Notes: generated from the letters alone by a model not told the origin. 64,000 bases of DNA from Peptoniphilus sp. KCTC 25270 (GCF_021012875.1 NZ_JAJMZJ010000001.1:496001-560000), one strand, 5' to 3'; positions 17,508 through 27,342 are shown, counted from the first letter of the stretch. Made by a program: numbers and translations.

Positions 17508-18239
17508 ATGAGAGAAGAATCAAAAAATATTCTAAATCCAGAATATCTGCCAAAACATATAGGTATTATAATGGACGGAAATGGACGTTGGGCTACAAAT
17601 CGAAATCTCCCTCGTTTCATGGGGCATAAAGAAGGTTCATTGCGAGTTTTAGATATTGTAAAAAAATGCTATGAATTAAAAATTCCTTACTTAACTCTAT
17701 TTGCTTTTTCAACGGAAAATTGGACTCGTCCTGAATCGGAAGTGAAGAATTTATTTTTATTGTTAAGAGGTTTTATCGAGAAGTATATCGATGAAATGAA
17801 TGAAAATGAAATACGATTAAATGTAATTGGAGATATTTCTCCCTTAAAAGAAGATTTAAGGAAATCCATCGAAAACTCCTTAGAGTTAACAAAAAATAAT
17901 AAAAAAATGGTTGTGAATATTGCCTTAAATTATGGCGGGCAAGATGAAATCATTATGGCTACAAAAAAAATCGCCGAAGAAGTAAAAAAAGGAAATCTGT
18001 TGCCAGAGGAAATCAGTAAGGAAACGTTTGAAAGCTATTTATATACTGCCCATCAACCTCCTATGGATCTTATGGTTCGTCCAAGTGGAGAATTAAGAGT
18101 AAGCAATTTTACTTTGTATCAAATGGCTTATAGTGAATTTTGGTTTTCTGATGTTCTATGGCCTGATTTTACACCAGAAGTGTTAGAGAAAGCATTGGGG
18201 GATTATATGAGTAGGAATCGTAGATTTGGAGGGATTTAA
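17508..18239 (+). CDS. uppS: Undecaprenyl diphosphate synthase (isoprenyl transferase)
   Basis: The cis-prenyltransferase signature HIGIIMDGNGRWA is present with catalytic Asp23, then GHKEGS, FAFSTENW and the C-terminal RPSGELRVSNFTLYQ and SEFWFSDVLWPDF. It extends farnesyl diphosphate to the C55 carrier used in cell-wall synthesis. ATG at 17508 is preceded by GAGG (17499-17502); a TTG at 17490 would lie in the terminator and is rejected. The product is 243 aa, and its stop shares one base with the cdsA start. Confidence 0.96.
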   Translation: MREESKNILNPEYLPKHIGIIMDGNGRWATNRNLPRFMGHKEGSLRVLDIVKKCYELKIPYLTLFAFSTENWTRPESEVKNLFLLLRGFIEKYIDEMNENEIRLNVIGDISPLKEDLRKSIENSLELTKNNKKMVVNIALNYGGQDEIIMATKKIAEEVKKGNLLPEEISKETFESYLYTAHQPPMDLMVRPSGELRVSNFTLYQMAYSEFWFSDVLWPDFTPEVLEKALGDYMSRNRRFGGI

Positions 18240-19006
18240 TGTCAGAATTTAAGAAAAGGGTAATTACAGGTGTAATTGCTTTTATAGTATTGGCATTTTT
18301 TATTGTAATCGGTGGTTGGCCCTTTAAGTTGGCTATATTATTCGTTTCTCTAGCTCTATGTCACGAACTATCACATGCTTTGAAAAATAAAGACTATCAT
18401 ATCCCAGAACCTTTGATTCTACTAGGGTGTATCTTTCATTATATTGCATTTCAATTTGAACTACCTATGTTCATCGCTTTGGCGTTCTCTTGCTTTTTTT
18501 TACTAATCCAATTTCTTATTAACGATAATTTTCATTTGGAAGATGCAGCTGTAAGTGTTCTTATATTGGTATATATTCCATTCTTTTTATTTCCTATCAT
18601 TCATTTAAGTGGAACCGTTTATATTTATTCTATTTTTGTTATTGCTTTTGCAACGGATATATTTGCCTACTTAACAGGTATGAGTATTGGAAAACATAAA
18701 TTGATACCGAAAGTGAGCCCCAATAAAACCATTGAAGGGGCTATTGGAGGAATTGTTGGAGCAATTGTTTGCGGAGGCATTTATTTTTATTTTTCAGATA
18801 TCAAGCTAACTTGGATTTATATTGTGTTCCTTGCAGCATCCTCTATTAGTGGGCAATTGGGGGATTTATTTGCATCAAAAATCAAACGAGAAACAGGAAT
18901 CAAAGACTATGGAAAGGCTCTACCAGGACATGGTGGATTTATGGATCGATTTGACAGTATACTACTAATTATTCCTATGGTTTATTTACTGTATTGGATC
19001 CATTAA
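18239..19006 (+). CDS. cdsA: Phosphatidate cytidylyltransferase
   Basis: The 255-aa integral membrane enzyme has about seven hydrophobic helices and the CdsA signature near the C-terminus (SISGQLGDLFASKIKRETGIKD then GKALPGHGGFMDRFDS). It makes CDP-diacylglycerol from phosphatidate and CTP and so supplies PgsA, encoded at 39462. It overlaps uppS by one base. The following gene is rseP after nine bases; the usual dxr gene between these two is missing. Confidence 0.95.
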   Translation: MSEFKKRVITGVIAFIVLAFFIVIGGWPFKLAILFVSLALCHELSHALKNKDYHIPEPLILLGCIFHYIAFQFELPMFIALAFSCFFLLIQFLINDNFHLEDAAVSVLILVYIPFFLFPIIHLSGTVYIYSIFVIAFATDIFAYLTGMSIGKHKLIPKVSPNKTIEGAIGGIVGAIVCGGIYFYFSDIKLTWIYIVFLAASSISGQLGDLFASKIKRETGIKDYGKALPGHGGFMDRFDSILLIIPMVYLLYWIH

Positions 19007-19015
19007 GGAGGTAGA

Positions 19016-20020
19016 ATGGCAACTTTATTTGGTTCATTATTTGTATTCATGCTTATTATTGGCTTACATGAATTTGGTCATTTTTATATGGCTAAAAAAG
19101 CAGGAATACGTGTAAACGAATTTTCTATCGGAATGGGACCACAAGTTTTTAATAAAAAAAGAGGGGGGACAACCTATTCTCTACGGGCATTGCCCATAGG
19201 GGGATTTGTTGCAATGGAGGGAGAAGACGAACTTTCTTCCGACCCTAGAAGCTTTAACAACGCAAGCATTGGAAAGCGACTTGCTGTTGTTGCAAGTGGC
19301 GCTGGAATGAATTTTGTTTTAGCTATTGTAGCTTTCTTTTTATATACGGCAATTCTTGGTTATCCCACAGGAACTCCTGTTATCGGATCTCTTCAAGAAA
19401 ATATGCCTGCAACGGAAGCTGGAATGGTTGCAGGAGATAAAATTATATCCATCAATGATAGAGAAGTTAGCAAATGGGAAGATATCTCAAAAATTGTATC
19501 GGAAGAAGATTCTACTCTAAAAATTCTTGTGGATCGGGGCGGGGAGACCCTCACCTTTTCCATGGAAAGCAAAGAGGAAAATGGAAGTAAATTTATAGGG
19601 GTTAGCCCTGTTTATGAAAGAGATATACTTCGCTCTGTAAAAGACGGTTTTGTGATGACAGGGGCGGTCATTGTCTCCATCATAGAAGTATTAAAAAATC
19701 TTTTTACGGGTGCTTTTTCTTTGGATGCCTTATCCGGTCCCGTAGGCGTTGTTCAAGTCATTGGACAAACAGCATCCAACGGTTTTGCTCCTCTTTTAAT
19801 GATTACGGGGTTTATTTCTGCAAATCTAGGATTTATGAATCTTTTACCAATTCCAGCCCTCGATGGTGGGAAAATTGTATTTTTATTGATTGAAGCTCTT
19901 AGAGGGAAGCCTCTTAGCGAAAAAATCGAAATGAATTTATCATTAATAGGAATTGCCTTATTGTTCGGACTAATGATTTATGTAACCATTTTTGGAGATT
20001 TGGCTAGAATCATAGGATAG
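19016..20020 (+). CDS. rseP: Site-2 intramembrane metalloprotease RseP/RasP
   Basis: The 334-aa protein shows the zinc site His18-Glu19-Phe-Gly-His22 in the first membrane helix and the third ligand in NLLPIPALDGG (Asp283). A single PDZ domain spans about residues 115-185 (LQENMPATEAGMVAGDKIISIND). The enzyme cuts transmembrane substrates such as anti-sigma factors and remnant signal peptides within the membrane. AAGGAGG precedes the start. The gene order cdsA-rseP-ispG is clostridial. Confidence 0.95.
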   Translation: MATLFGSLFVFMLIIGLHEFGHFYMAKKAGIRVNEFSIGMGPQVFNKKRGGTTYSLRALPIGGFVAMEGEDELSSDPRSFNNASIGKRLAVVASGAGMNFVLAIVAFFLYTAILGYPTGTPVIGSLQENMPATEAGMVAGDKIISINDREVSKWEDISKIVSEEDSTLKILVDRGGETLTFSMESKEENGSKFIGVSPVYERDILRSVKDGFVMTGAVIVSIIEVLKNLFTGAFSLDALSGPVGVVQVIGQTASNGFAPLLMITGFISANLGFMNLLPIPALDGGKIVFLLIEALRGKPLSEKIEMNLSLIGIALLFGLMIYVTIFGDLARIIG

Positions 20021-20033
20021 TTAGGAGAGAGAT

Positions 20034-21098
20034 ATGAGAAAAAATACAAAAGAGATTCGTGTAGGAGCGGTGCGTATTGGTGGCACAGCTCCTATTTCCA
20101 TACAATCCATGTGCAATACAGACACAAAGGATGTGGAATCGACAGCAAAACAAATTCTTGCTATGGAATCAGAAGGAGTTGATATCGTTCGAATTGCCAT
20201 TAACAATTTAGAAGATGCTCAAGCGATTCCTAAGATTAAAGAAAAAATTCATGTTCCCTTAATTGCCGACATTCAATTTGATTATCAACTGGCTTTATAC
20301 GCTGTAGAATATGGCATTGACGGGCTTCGATTAAATCCAGGAAATATCGGAGAAAATTGGAAAATTGAGAAAGTGGTAAATGCTTGCAAAGAAAAAGGCA
20401 TTTCCATTCGTGTAGGGGTAAATTCAGGATCTGTAAAACAAGAATTTTTGGACCAATACAATGGGGTCAATGCAGAAAGTATTTGTTATTCTGCATTGGA
20501 ACAAATTAAGACCTTAGAATCTTTTGATTTTCATGACATAAAAGTTTCTCTAAAATCCAGCGATGTACGCTTGTCTGTCGAAGCCTATCGAAGATTTTCT
20601 GAAATGAGTGATTATCCTTTACATCTCGGTATTACAGAAGCGGGCCCTTCCTTTAAGGGAACGATAAAATCTGCTATTGGAATGGGATCTTTGCTTTTGG
20701 ATGGAATTGGAGATACCATTCGTGTATCTTTAACGGCAGACCCTGTTGAAGAAGTAAAGGTAGCAAAAGAAATTTTGAAATCTTTAGATTTGCGACAAGA
20801 AGGAATCAATCTAATTTCTTGCCCTACTTGTGCGCGAACAAAAATTGATTTAATTCCTTTGGTAGAAGAAGCAGAAAAGCGTTTCTCTTCCTATACAGAT
20901 AATTTGAAAATTGCCATAATGGGATGTATTGTAAATGGTCCAGGCGAAGCAAAAGAGGCCGATTATGGAATTACAGGAGGCAATGGAAAGGGTGTCGTCT
21001 TCAAAAAGGGCGAAATTGTTGCCACGGTAAAGGAAGAAGAGCTTTTGGACACGTTGTTTGAAATAATAGAAAGTGATCGAAATGAGCAACATTCATGA
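20034..21098 (+). CDS. ispG: 4-hydroxy-3-methylbut-2-enyl diphosphate synthase (flavodoxin)
   Basis: The 354-aa TIM-barrel protein has an N-terminal VGAVRIGGTAPISIQSM and the iron-sulfur ligands Cys263 and Cys266 (ISCPTCARTK) and Cys298 (IMGCIVNGPGEAKEAD), with Glu305 as the expected fourth ligand. It makes HMBPP in the MEP isoprenoid pathway. TTAGGAGAG precedes the start. Because ispG is present, the MEP pathway should operate, yet the earlier gene dxr is not in this cluster. The 3' end overlaps the polC start. Confidence 0.97.
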   Translation: MRKNTKEIRVGAVRIGGTAPISIQSMCNTDTKDVESTAKQILAMESEGVDIVRIAINNLEDAQAIPKIKEKIHVPLIADIQFDYQLALYAVEYGIDGLRLNPGNIGENWKIEKVVNACKEKGISIRVGVNSGSVKQEFLDQYNGVNAESICYSALEQIKTLESFDFHDIKVSLKSSDVRLSVEAYRRFSEMSDYPLHLGITEAGPSFKGTIKSAIGMGSLLLDGIGDTIRVSLTADPVEEVKVAKEILKSLDLRQEGINLISCPTCARTKIDLIPLVEEAEKRFSSYTDNLKIAIMGCIVNGPGEAKEADYGITGGNGKGVVFKKGEIVATVKEEELLDTLFEIIESDRNEQHS

Positions 21099-24000
21099 GC
21101 AATTGGATGCGTTCCATTGTAAAATAATAAAAATTCAATATTCCAAACAAAAACAAAAAATTCTTTTTCAAATGAAAGGAGATTCTTTTCATAGGCAAGA
21201 AATTTCTTCTATGCTTGAAAAAAGATATCCCATTTTAGGGGATATCCCCTATGAAATAGAATGGGAAAAAGAACGGGAAAAAGAACCAATTACCATAGAA
21301 AGTTTCAAAAAATATATTATTCATTTGTTACCTTCGGCCTGTAAGTGGGTTGAAAATTGCAATATACAGATCAATGAAGAAGAAATTTTTATTGAAGCCC
21401 CTAATCAAATGGTATTGGAGCGCTTAAATCAAGTAGTAAATATTTCAGCTTTAGGAAAGACTTTTCTTATAGAAAATCAAAGCTTAAATATTTCCTGTCA
21501 GACGGAATCTTGTTGTTCTGATGATTTCTGCACAAACTTAGTCGAAAAGGAAAACTCCATCTCTACGAATTTTCAGAAAGAATATCAAACGAGGGTTCCG
21601 AAAACCCCAACTCCCGCAAAATCTATCGAAGATTCTGAAGAAACTTATATTTTTGGGAAAAATAAATTTGATGAAGTATCCCTTCTATCGGAATGCTTAT
21701 GTCCTTCAAAGGTAACCATTGAAGTGGATGTGTTTTCTATGGATGTTCGTGTCTTAAAGGATGGATTAACATTGGCGATGCTTTCTTGTACAGATGGAAG
21801 CGACAGTCGAATGGTAAAAGTTTTTGTAAAAAAAGAACAAAACGAAGATTTTTATAAAAATGTTAAAACAGGATCCCATTTATTGATTCAAGGGAAATAT
21901 GATTTGGATAAATTTGATCAATCTCAAGTCATTATGGCCAGTAATATAATGCCTGTAGAGAAATTTAGAAGAGAAGATTCCTCCCCAGAAAAAAGAATCG
22001 AATTTCATCTTCATTCTAAAATGTCCAATACGGATGGAAAAAATTCCATTGATGAATATATAAAAAGAGCTGCATCCTGGGGACATAAGGCCATTGGATT
22101 AACCGATTATAACGTTGTACAAGCTTATCCTGAAGCAATGCACGCATCCCATAAACACAAAATCCAAGTTCTTTATGGTCTTGATGGAGATGTGGTAGAT
22201 GATGAGAAGAAAATATATAAATATCACAACGACGAAGTGAATCCAGATCGGTTTGTCGTATTTGATATTGAAACCACTGGATTTTCTCCTAAAAATGATG
22301 AAGTAACAGAAATTGGTGCTGTGAAAATTGAAAATGGGCGGATCATTGAACGTTTTTCTGAATTTGTTAATCCTCAACGTAAAATTCCAGAAAAGATTGT
22401 TGAGCTTACAGGAATTACAGACGAGATGGTAAAAAATGCCGATCCCATTGAAAGGGTTTTGTCGCGTTTTGAAGATTTTATAGAGGACTGTATATTGGTC
22501 GCTCATAATGCCGATTTCGATTCGCGATTTATTGAATACCGAAGAAAAGGAAAAAACCCTATTCCAATTATAGATACTTTATTAATGGCTCAGTGTATAA
22601 CTCAAGGAACCAAAAATTATAAATTAGGGACTTTGGCAAAATTCTATGGAATTTCATTAACCAATGCCCATAGAGCCGTACACGATGCAGAAGCTACAGC
22701 GGAATTGTTTTTAATTCTTAGAAAAAAAGCCATTGAACTAGGAAAAGTATCTCCAGAACAATGGAATACCCTAAGACATCCAAACCCCGAAAAACTTTTC
22801 CCTAATCATATGACCATCTACGCAAAAAATAGAGAAAGTTTATTTCATCTTTATAAGCTGATTTCAAAATCCCATATGGAAAATTTTTATCGCACGGCTC
22901 GTATTTTGCGTTCCGACTTAATCGAAAAACGTCCTCATTTTATATTGGGGACAGGAGGATCAGATGGAGAGCTTATGGACTCTTATTTGCGAGGCGCAAA
23001 AGAAGAAGAGTTGAAAAAAATTGCCCATTTTTACGATTTTATTGAAGTACAGCCTCCGATCCAATACGAAAAATTCTATAAAGATCGCCTATTATTGGAT
23101 AAAGAGCAGATCGAAGAGATGATTCGCTATTTTATTGACTTAGGGAAACAGTTGAATATTCCTGTTATCGCCACAGGAAATGTTCACTATATGGAGCCGG
23201 AAGATGAAATCTTTCATGAAATTTTAACGTTAGCACAAAATAAATTTGGAGCAAAAGGAGAGGTCGGTGCTTTCTTCTATACAACCGAGGAAATGTTGAA
23301 AGCTTTTGAATTTTTAGGGGAAGAAGAGGCCAAAAAAATTGTTATTGATGCTCCTAATCATTTATTGAATGAATTTGAAGTCTTTGATCCTATTCCTTCA
23401 GGGAAATATCCACCTAAAATTGAAAATGCAGAGGAGGATTTGAAAAATCAAACTCTTGCTACCTCTCGGAAAATCTATGGAGATCCTTTGCCTGAAATTG
23501 TAGATGCACGTTTGAAAAAAGAGCTCGATTCTATTATTGGAAATGGATATGCTGTAATGTATAAAATTGCCCAAGAATTGGTGCAAAAATCAAACGATGA
23601 TGGCTATTACGTTGGGAGCCGAGGGTCTGTAGGTTCTTCTCTGGTTGCAACAATGTCTGGTATTACGGAGGTAAATCCTCTAGATCCTCACTATGTTTGT
23701 CCCAATTGCCAATATAGTGAATTTATAACCGATGGAAGCTATAGTTCTGGAGTAGATTTGCCAGATAAGGCCTGTCCTCAATGTGGAACAGCGTTAAAAA
23801 AAGACGGCCATCAAATTCCTTTTGAAGTATTTTTAGGATTCTACGGGGACAAAGAACCAGATATTGATTTGAACTTTGCGGGAGAATATCAATCCAAAGC
23901 CCATAAATTTATTGAGGATACCTTTGGATCCGGCTATGTTTTCCGTGCAGGAACCATAGGCACACTAGCGGAAAAAACCGCTTATGGCTATGTTCAAAAA

Positions 24001-25290
24001 TTTTGTGAACAAAATCAACTTGTAAAAAATCCAGTAGAAATTGATCGATTGAGTAAAGGAATTGTTGGAGTAAAACGAACCAGCGGACAACATCCTGGCG
24101 GAATCATGATTGTACCCAAAACCAACGATATCCATGAATTTACTCCTATTCAATATCCAGCGGATGATAAAAGAAAAAATGTAATTACCACACACTTTGA
24201 TTATCATTCCATTAGTGAGAACATTTTGAAGCTAGATATTCTTGGCCACGATGCTCCGACTATTTTAAGAATGTTGGAAGACTTTACAGGAGTTTCCATG
24301 GATTCCATTAACATCCGCGACCCTAAAGTTATGGATTTGTTCTTAAGCTCAGATTCTTTGGAGATGAATGAAGATATTTTCAAAACAGAGACGGGAACTT
24401 TAGGAATCCCCGAATTTGGGACCAATTTTGTTATTAAAATGCTCAAGGAAACGCAACCAAAAACCTTTTCCGAATTGGTTAATATTTCTGGTTTATCTCA
24501 CGGAACGGATGTATGGACGGACAACGCACAAACTCTCGTTAAAAATGGAGTGGCAAGCATCGGAGAAGTTATTTGTACTCGTGAAGATATTATGAATTAT
24601 CTAATCCAAGCAGGGGCAGAAAATAAAATGGCTTTTGATGTTATGGAAGCCGTTCGAAAAGGGAAAGGACTTCCTGAAAAATATATATCGGATTTGAATG
24701 AATTGGTTCTTCCACCATGGTATTTGGAGAGTTGTCAAAAAATTAAGTACATGTTCCCAAAAGCCCATGCAGTTGCCTATGTAATGACCAGCGTTCGAAT
24801 TGCATGGTATAAAGTCTATTATCCATTGGCTTTCTATGCCGCTTATTTTACAACAAAACTTTCTGATTTTAACGGGGCGATTATGATAAAAGGACTAGAA
24901 GGAATTCAAGACAGAATGAAAGAAATTGAAAGTTTGGAAAAAGAGCCTACGAAAAAGGAAAAAGATGAATACAACGTTTTACAAATCGCACTGGAGATGT
25001 ATTCTAGAGGCTATGAATTTGCCCCTATTGATTTGTATGAATCTCACTACAACCGGTTCAAAATTTATGACGATAAGGTTCTTTTGCCATTCCAATCCCT
25101 ACAAGGCGTTGGAGAAGTTGTTGCAAAAAATTTAATGGAAGAGGCACAAAAAGGAGAATTCTTATCTGTAGAAGATATGGTTCGTAGAACCTCTGCTTCT
25201 AAGTCGGTAATTGAAGCTTTAGAAGAAAATGGAGTTTTGGAAAAACTGCCAAAAAACAATCAGCTTAGCTTAATGGATATTATTGGATAA
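21082..25290 (+). CDS. polC: DNA polymerase III subunit alpha, PolC type
   Basis: A Gram-positive replicative polymerase of about 1,402 aa. The regions in order are an N-terminal domain to residue 180, an OB fold near 210-300, a PHP domain (EFHLHSKMSNTDG near 310) split by a DnaQ-like 3'-5' exonuclease (FDIETTGFSP near 395), a four-cysteine zinc site (CPNC and CPQC near 875-900), and the polymerase core with KEPDIDLNFAGEYQ near 925. ATG 21082 is taken; a GTG at 21073 is also possible. It overlaps ispG by 17 nt. Confidence 0.98.
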   Translation: MSNIHEQLDAFHCKIIKIQYSKQKQKILFQMKGDSFHRQEISSMLEKRYPILGDIPYEIEWEKEREKEPITIESFKKYIIHLLPSACKWVENCNIQINEEEIFIEAPNQMVLERLNQVVNISALGKTFLIENQSLNISCQTESCCSDDFCTNLVEKENSISTNFQKEYQTRVPKTPTPAKSIEDSEETYIFGKNKFDEVSLLSECLCPSKVTIEVDVFSMDVRVLKDGLTLAMLSCTDGSDSRMVKVFVKKEQNEDFYKNVKTGSHLLIQGKYDLDKFDQSQVIMASNIMPVEKFRREDSSPEKRIEFHLHSKMSNTDGKNSIDEYIKRAASWGHKAIGLTDYNVVQAYPEAMHASHKHKIQVLYGLDGDVVDDEKKIYKYHNDEVNPDRFVVFDIETTGFSPKNDEVTEIGAVKIENGRIIERFSEFVNPQRKIPEKIVELTGITDEMVKNADPIERVLSRFEDFIEDCILVAHNADFDSRFIEYRRKGKNPIPIIDTLLMAQCITQGTKNYKLGTLAKFYGISLTNAHRAVHDAEATAELFLILRKKAIELGKVSPEQWNTLRHPNPEKLFPNHMTIYAKNRESLFHLYKLISKSHMENFYRTARILRSDLIEKRPHFILGTGGSDGELMDSYLRGAKEEELKKIAHFYDFIEVQPPIQYEKFYKDRLLLDKEQIEEMIRYFIDLGKQLNIPVIATGNVHYMEPEDEIFHEILTLAQNKFGAKGEVGAFFYTTEEMLKAFEFLGEEEAKKIVIDAPNHLLNEFEVFDPIPSGKYPPKIENAEEDLKNQTLATSRKIYGDPLPEIVDARLKKELDSIIGNGYAVMYKIAQELVQKSNDDGYYVGSRGSVGSSLVATMSGITEVNPLDPHYVCPNCQYSEFITDGSYSSGVDLPDKACPQCGTALKKDGHQIPFEVFLGFYGDKEPDIDLNFAGEYQSKAHKFIEDTFGSGYVFRAGTIGTLAEKTAYGYVQKFCEQNQLVKNPVEIDRLSKGIVGVKRTSGQHPGGIMIVPKTNDIHEFTPIQYPADDKRKNVITTHFDYHSISENILKLDILGHDAPTILRMLEDFTGVSMDSINIRDPKVMDLFLSSDSLEMNEDIFKTETGTLGIPEFGTNFVIKMLKETQPKTFSELVNISGLSHGTDVWTDNAQTLVKNGVASIGEVICTREDIMNYLIQAGAENKMAFDVMEAVRKGKGLPEKYISDLNELVLPPWYLESCQKIKYMFPKAHAVAYVMTSVRIAWYKVYYPLAFYAAYFTTKLSDFNGAIMIKGLEGIQDRMKEIESLEKEPTKKEKDEYNVLQIALEMYSRGYEFAPIDLYESHYNRFKIYDDKVLLPFQSLQGVGEVVAKNLMEEAQKGEFLSVEDMVRRTSASKSVIEALEENGVLEKLPKNNQLSLMDIIG

Positions 25291-25312
25291 TTTATAGAAA
25301 GTATGATATACT
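25283..25312 (+). promoter_or_regulatory. Promoter of the rimP-nusA-infB operon
   Basis: An extended -10, TGATATACT (TATACT at 25307-25312), is 18 bases from TTGGAT (25283-25288), which overlaps the end of polC. Transcription would begin near 25319, giving a 65-nt leader that contains a strong terminator. Confidence 0.7.
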
Positions 25313-25336
25313 ATATCTATAAGAAGACGTTGGCGG

Positions 25337-25368
25337 ACTAGAGTGGGAATTCCCACTCTAGTTTTTTT
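25337..25368 (+). terminator. Leader terminator upstream of rimP-nusA
   Basis: A 26-base perfect palindrome (25337-25362) forms an 11-bp stem with an AATT loop and is followed by seven T (25362-25368). It lies between the promoter near 25300 and rimP, so it either ends the polC transcript or acts as an attenuator. In Bacillus, nusA is reported to be autoregulated through a NusA-dependent terminator at this place. Confidence 0.85.
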
Positions 25369-25383
25369 AGCGGGAGGTGAACT

Positions 25384-25848
25384 TTGAAACAAAAAGAATT
25401 GATGACTCATTTGAATGAAATCGGCCAAAAAGCGGCTGAATCTATTGGTTACGAATTGGTAGAGGTAAAAATACAAAGAAAGCAGAACCCAAATATAGTT
25501 CTATTTGTTGTCTTTCATCCAGATGGAGTGAAAATCGATGACTGTTCCGTTATTTCAAAGAAAATTGATGAAGAAATGGATGCAGAATTGTTTGATCAAC
25601 CGTATATGTTAGAAGTTTCTTCTCCAGGTTTAGATCGGCCTATAAAAACGCAAGATGACTTAAGAAGAAACAAGGGAAAACTTGTGGAAGCGCATCTTTA
25701 TGTTCAACACGAAGGCCAAAAAGAATTTCATGGATATATAGAATCTTTTGATAAGGACACTGTTACATTAAAAATGGAAGACGAAGAAAGCTCTGTTACT
25801 TTACCACTTTCTTCTATCTCTCTAATGAGACAGCTCATCCTTTTTTAG
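25384..25848 (+). CDS. rimP: Ribosome maturation factor RimP
   Basis: The 154-aa protein matches RimP (YlxS): GYELVEVKIQRKQNPNIVLFV in the N-terminal alpha/beta domain, the core LEVSSPGLDRPIKT at about residues 78-91, and an SH3-like C-terminal domain ending SSISLMRQLILF. It helps assemble the 30S subunit. The start is TTG at 25384, six bases after GGGAGG; no closer ATG fits. nusA follows after nine bases. Confidence 0.94.
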   Translation: MKQKELMTHLNEIGQKAAESIGYELVEVKIQRKQNPNIVLFVVFHPDGVKIDDCSVISKKIDEEMDAELFDQPYMLEVSSPGLDRPIKTQDDLRRNKGKLVEAHLYVQHEGQKEFHGYIESFDKDTVTLKMEDEESSVTLPLSSISLMRQLILF

Positions 25849-25857
25849 GAGGAAAAA

Positions 25858-27075
25858 ATGAACGAAGAATTTGTACAAGCTTTAAATGAAATCGAATCAG
25901 AGAAGGGAATTCCAAAAGAAGTTATTTTTGAAGCCTTAGAATCTGCGTTGATTTCTAGCTATAAAAAGAATTTTGGAACTTCTCAAAATGTATTGGTAGA
26001 TATCAATCGTGAAACAGGAGATATTTCTATGTCAGCAGAAAGAGCGGTTGTAGAAGAAGTTTACGATGATATGGCTGAAATTTCTTTAGAAGAAGCAAAA
26101 TCTATCAATAGCAAATATGAAATCGGGGATGTTTTGTATGAAAAAATAGCCCCTGAAAAATTTGGTAGAATCGCTGCTCAAACAGCAAAACAAGTCGTAA
26201 TTCAAAGAATCAAAGACGCCGAAAGAGATATTATCTTTGATGATTTTACCGATCGAGAAAATGAAATTATTACGGGAGAAGTTCAAAGGGTCAATAAAGG
26301 AAATGTCTATGTGGACTTAGGAAAAACAGAAGCCATTTTGCCTTTATCTGAACAAATTAGAGGAGAACAATACAACCATAACGACCGATATAAAATGCTA
26401 ATCCTTGAGGTAAGTAGAACCACAAAAGGACCACAAATTGTACTGAGCCGTTCTCATCCAAATCTTGTAAAAAGACTTTTTGAACTGGAAGTACCAGAAA
26501 TTAATGATGGTATTGTAGAAATCTACTCTATTGCTAGAGAGGCTGGTTCTAGAACAAAAATTGCGGTCTTCTCTAAAGAAGAAGAAGTAGATCCATTGGG
26601 AGCCTGTGTAGGGTACAAGGGAAACCGTGTAAAAGCCATCGTTGATGAACTACATGATGAAAAAATTGATATTGTTATTTGGGAAAAGGATCCAGCGACC
26701 TTCATTGGGAATGCTTTAAGCCCTTCTAAAGTAGTAGATGTTTTTGTAGATACCAAGAGCAAATCTGCTTTAGTAATCGTCCCAGATTATCAATTGTCTT
26801 TGGCCATTGGAAAAGAGGGGCAAAATGCTCGTTTGGCCGCAAAATTAACCAATTGGAAAATCGATATAAAATCAGAAACACAATTCCAAGAATATCTAGA
26901 TAATAATGAGCTAACAAAAGAAGATGTTGTTAAACTCTATGAAGAGGGAATTGGAGAAGAAGAGGGAGAAGAAGTTCTTACAGAAGATATAAAAGAGGAG
27001 ACTTCTAATGACCTTCTTGAAAGTGAAATGGATACGGCTACAGAAAATGAAATGCATTTTTCTGACGAGGAGTAA
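25858..27075 (+). CDS. nusA: Transcription termination/antitermination factor NusA
   Basis: The 405-aa protein has the NusA N-terminal domain (residues 1-125), an S1 domain (about 133-200, VNKGNVYVDLGKTEAILP), and two KH domains (about 205-345: DPLGACVGYKGNRVKAIVDEL and LAIGKEGQNARLAAKLTNWKID). The last 45 residues are very acidic. It binds RNA polymerase, lengthens pauses and stimulates intrinsic termination. The upstream hairpin suggests feedback control. AGGAGG precedes the ATG. Confidence 0.97.
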   Translation: MNEEFVQALNEIESEKGIPKEVIFEALESALISSYKKNFGTSQNVLVDINRETGDISMSAERAVVEEVYDDMAEISLEEAKSINSKYEIGDVLYEKIAPEKFGRIAAQTAKQVVIQRIKDAERDIIFDDFTDRENEIITGEVQRVNKGNVYVDLGKTEAILPLSEQIRGEQYNHNDRYKMLILEVSRTTKGPQIVLSRSHPNLVKRLFELEVPEINDGIVEIYSIAREAGSRTKIAVFSKEEEVDPLGACVGYKGNRVKAIVDELHDEKIDIVIWEKDPATFIGNALSPSKVVDVFVDTKSKSALVIVPDYQLSLAIGKEGQNARLAAKLTNWKIDIKSETQFQEYLDNNELTKEDVVKLYEEGIGEEEGEEVLTEDIKEETSNDLLESEMDTATENEMHFSDEE

Positions 27076-27078
27076 TTC

Positions 27079-27342
27079 ATGCAAAAAGTAAGAAAAATAC
27101 CTATGCGAAAGTGTATTGGGTGCGGAGAGTCGAAACCGAAGAACGAATTAATACGCGTTGTAAAAAACAAAGAAAATGAGGTTTTTTTAGATTTCACTGG
27201 TAAAGCCCATGGTAGGGGCGCTTACTTGTGTAAGGATGAAAATTGTTTGAATAAGGCCATTAAATCCAAAGGATTAAATCGGTCTTTTGGATGCGAGATT
27301 TCAAAGGAAGCATATGAAGAACTGAAGTCATCCTTAAAATAA
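27079..27342 (+). CDS. YlxR family RNA-binding protein (RnpM)
   Basis: The 87-aa basic protein has the YlxR signature MRKCIGCGESKPKNELIRVV and GRGAYLCKDENCLNKAIKSKGLNRSF (in two parts of the fold). Bacillus YlxR has been described as an RNase P modulator (RnpM). It lies three bases after nusA. The ylxQ (L7Ae-like) gene that normally follows ylxR in Gram-positive bacteria is absent, and infB begins 27 bases later. Confidence 0.93.
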   Translation: MQKVRKIPMRKCIGCGESKPKNELIRVVKNKENEVFLDFTGKAHGRGAYLCKDENCLNKAIKSKGLNRSFGCEISKEAYEELKSSLK

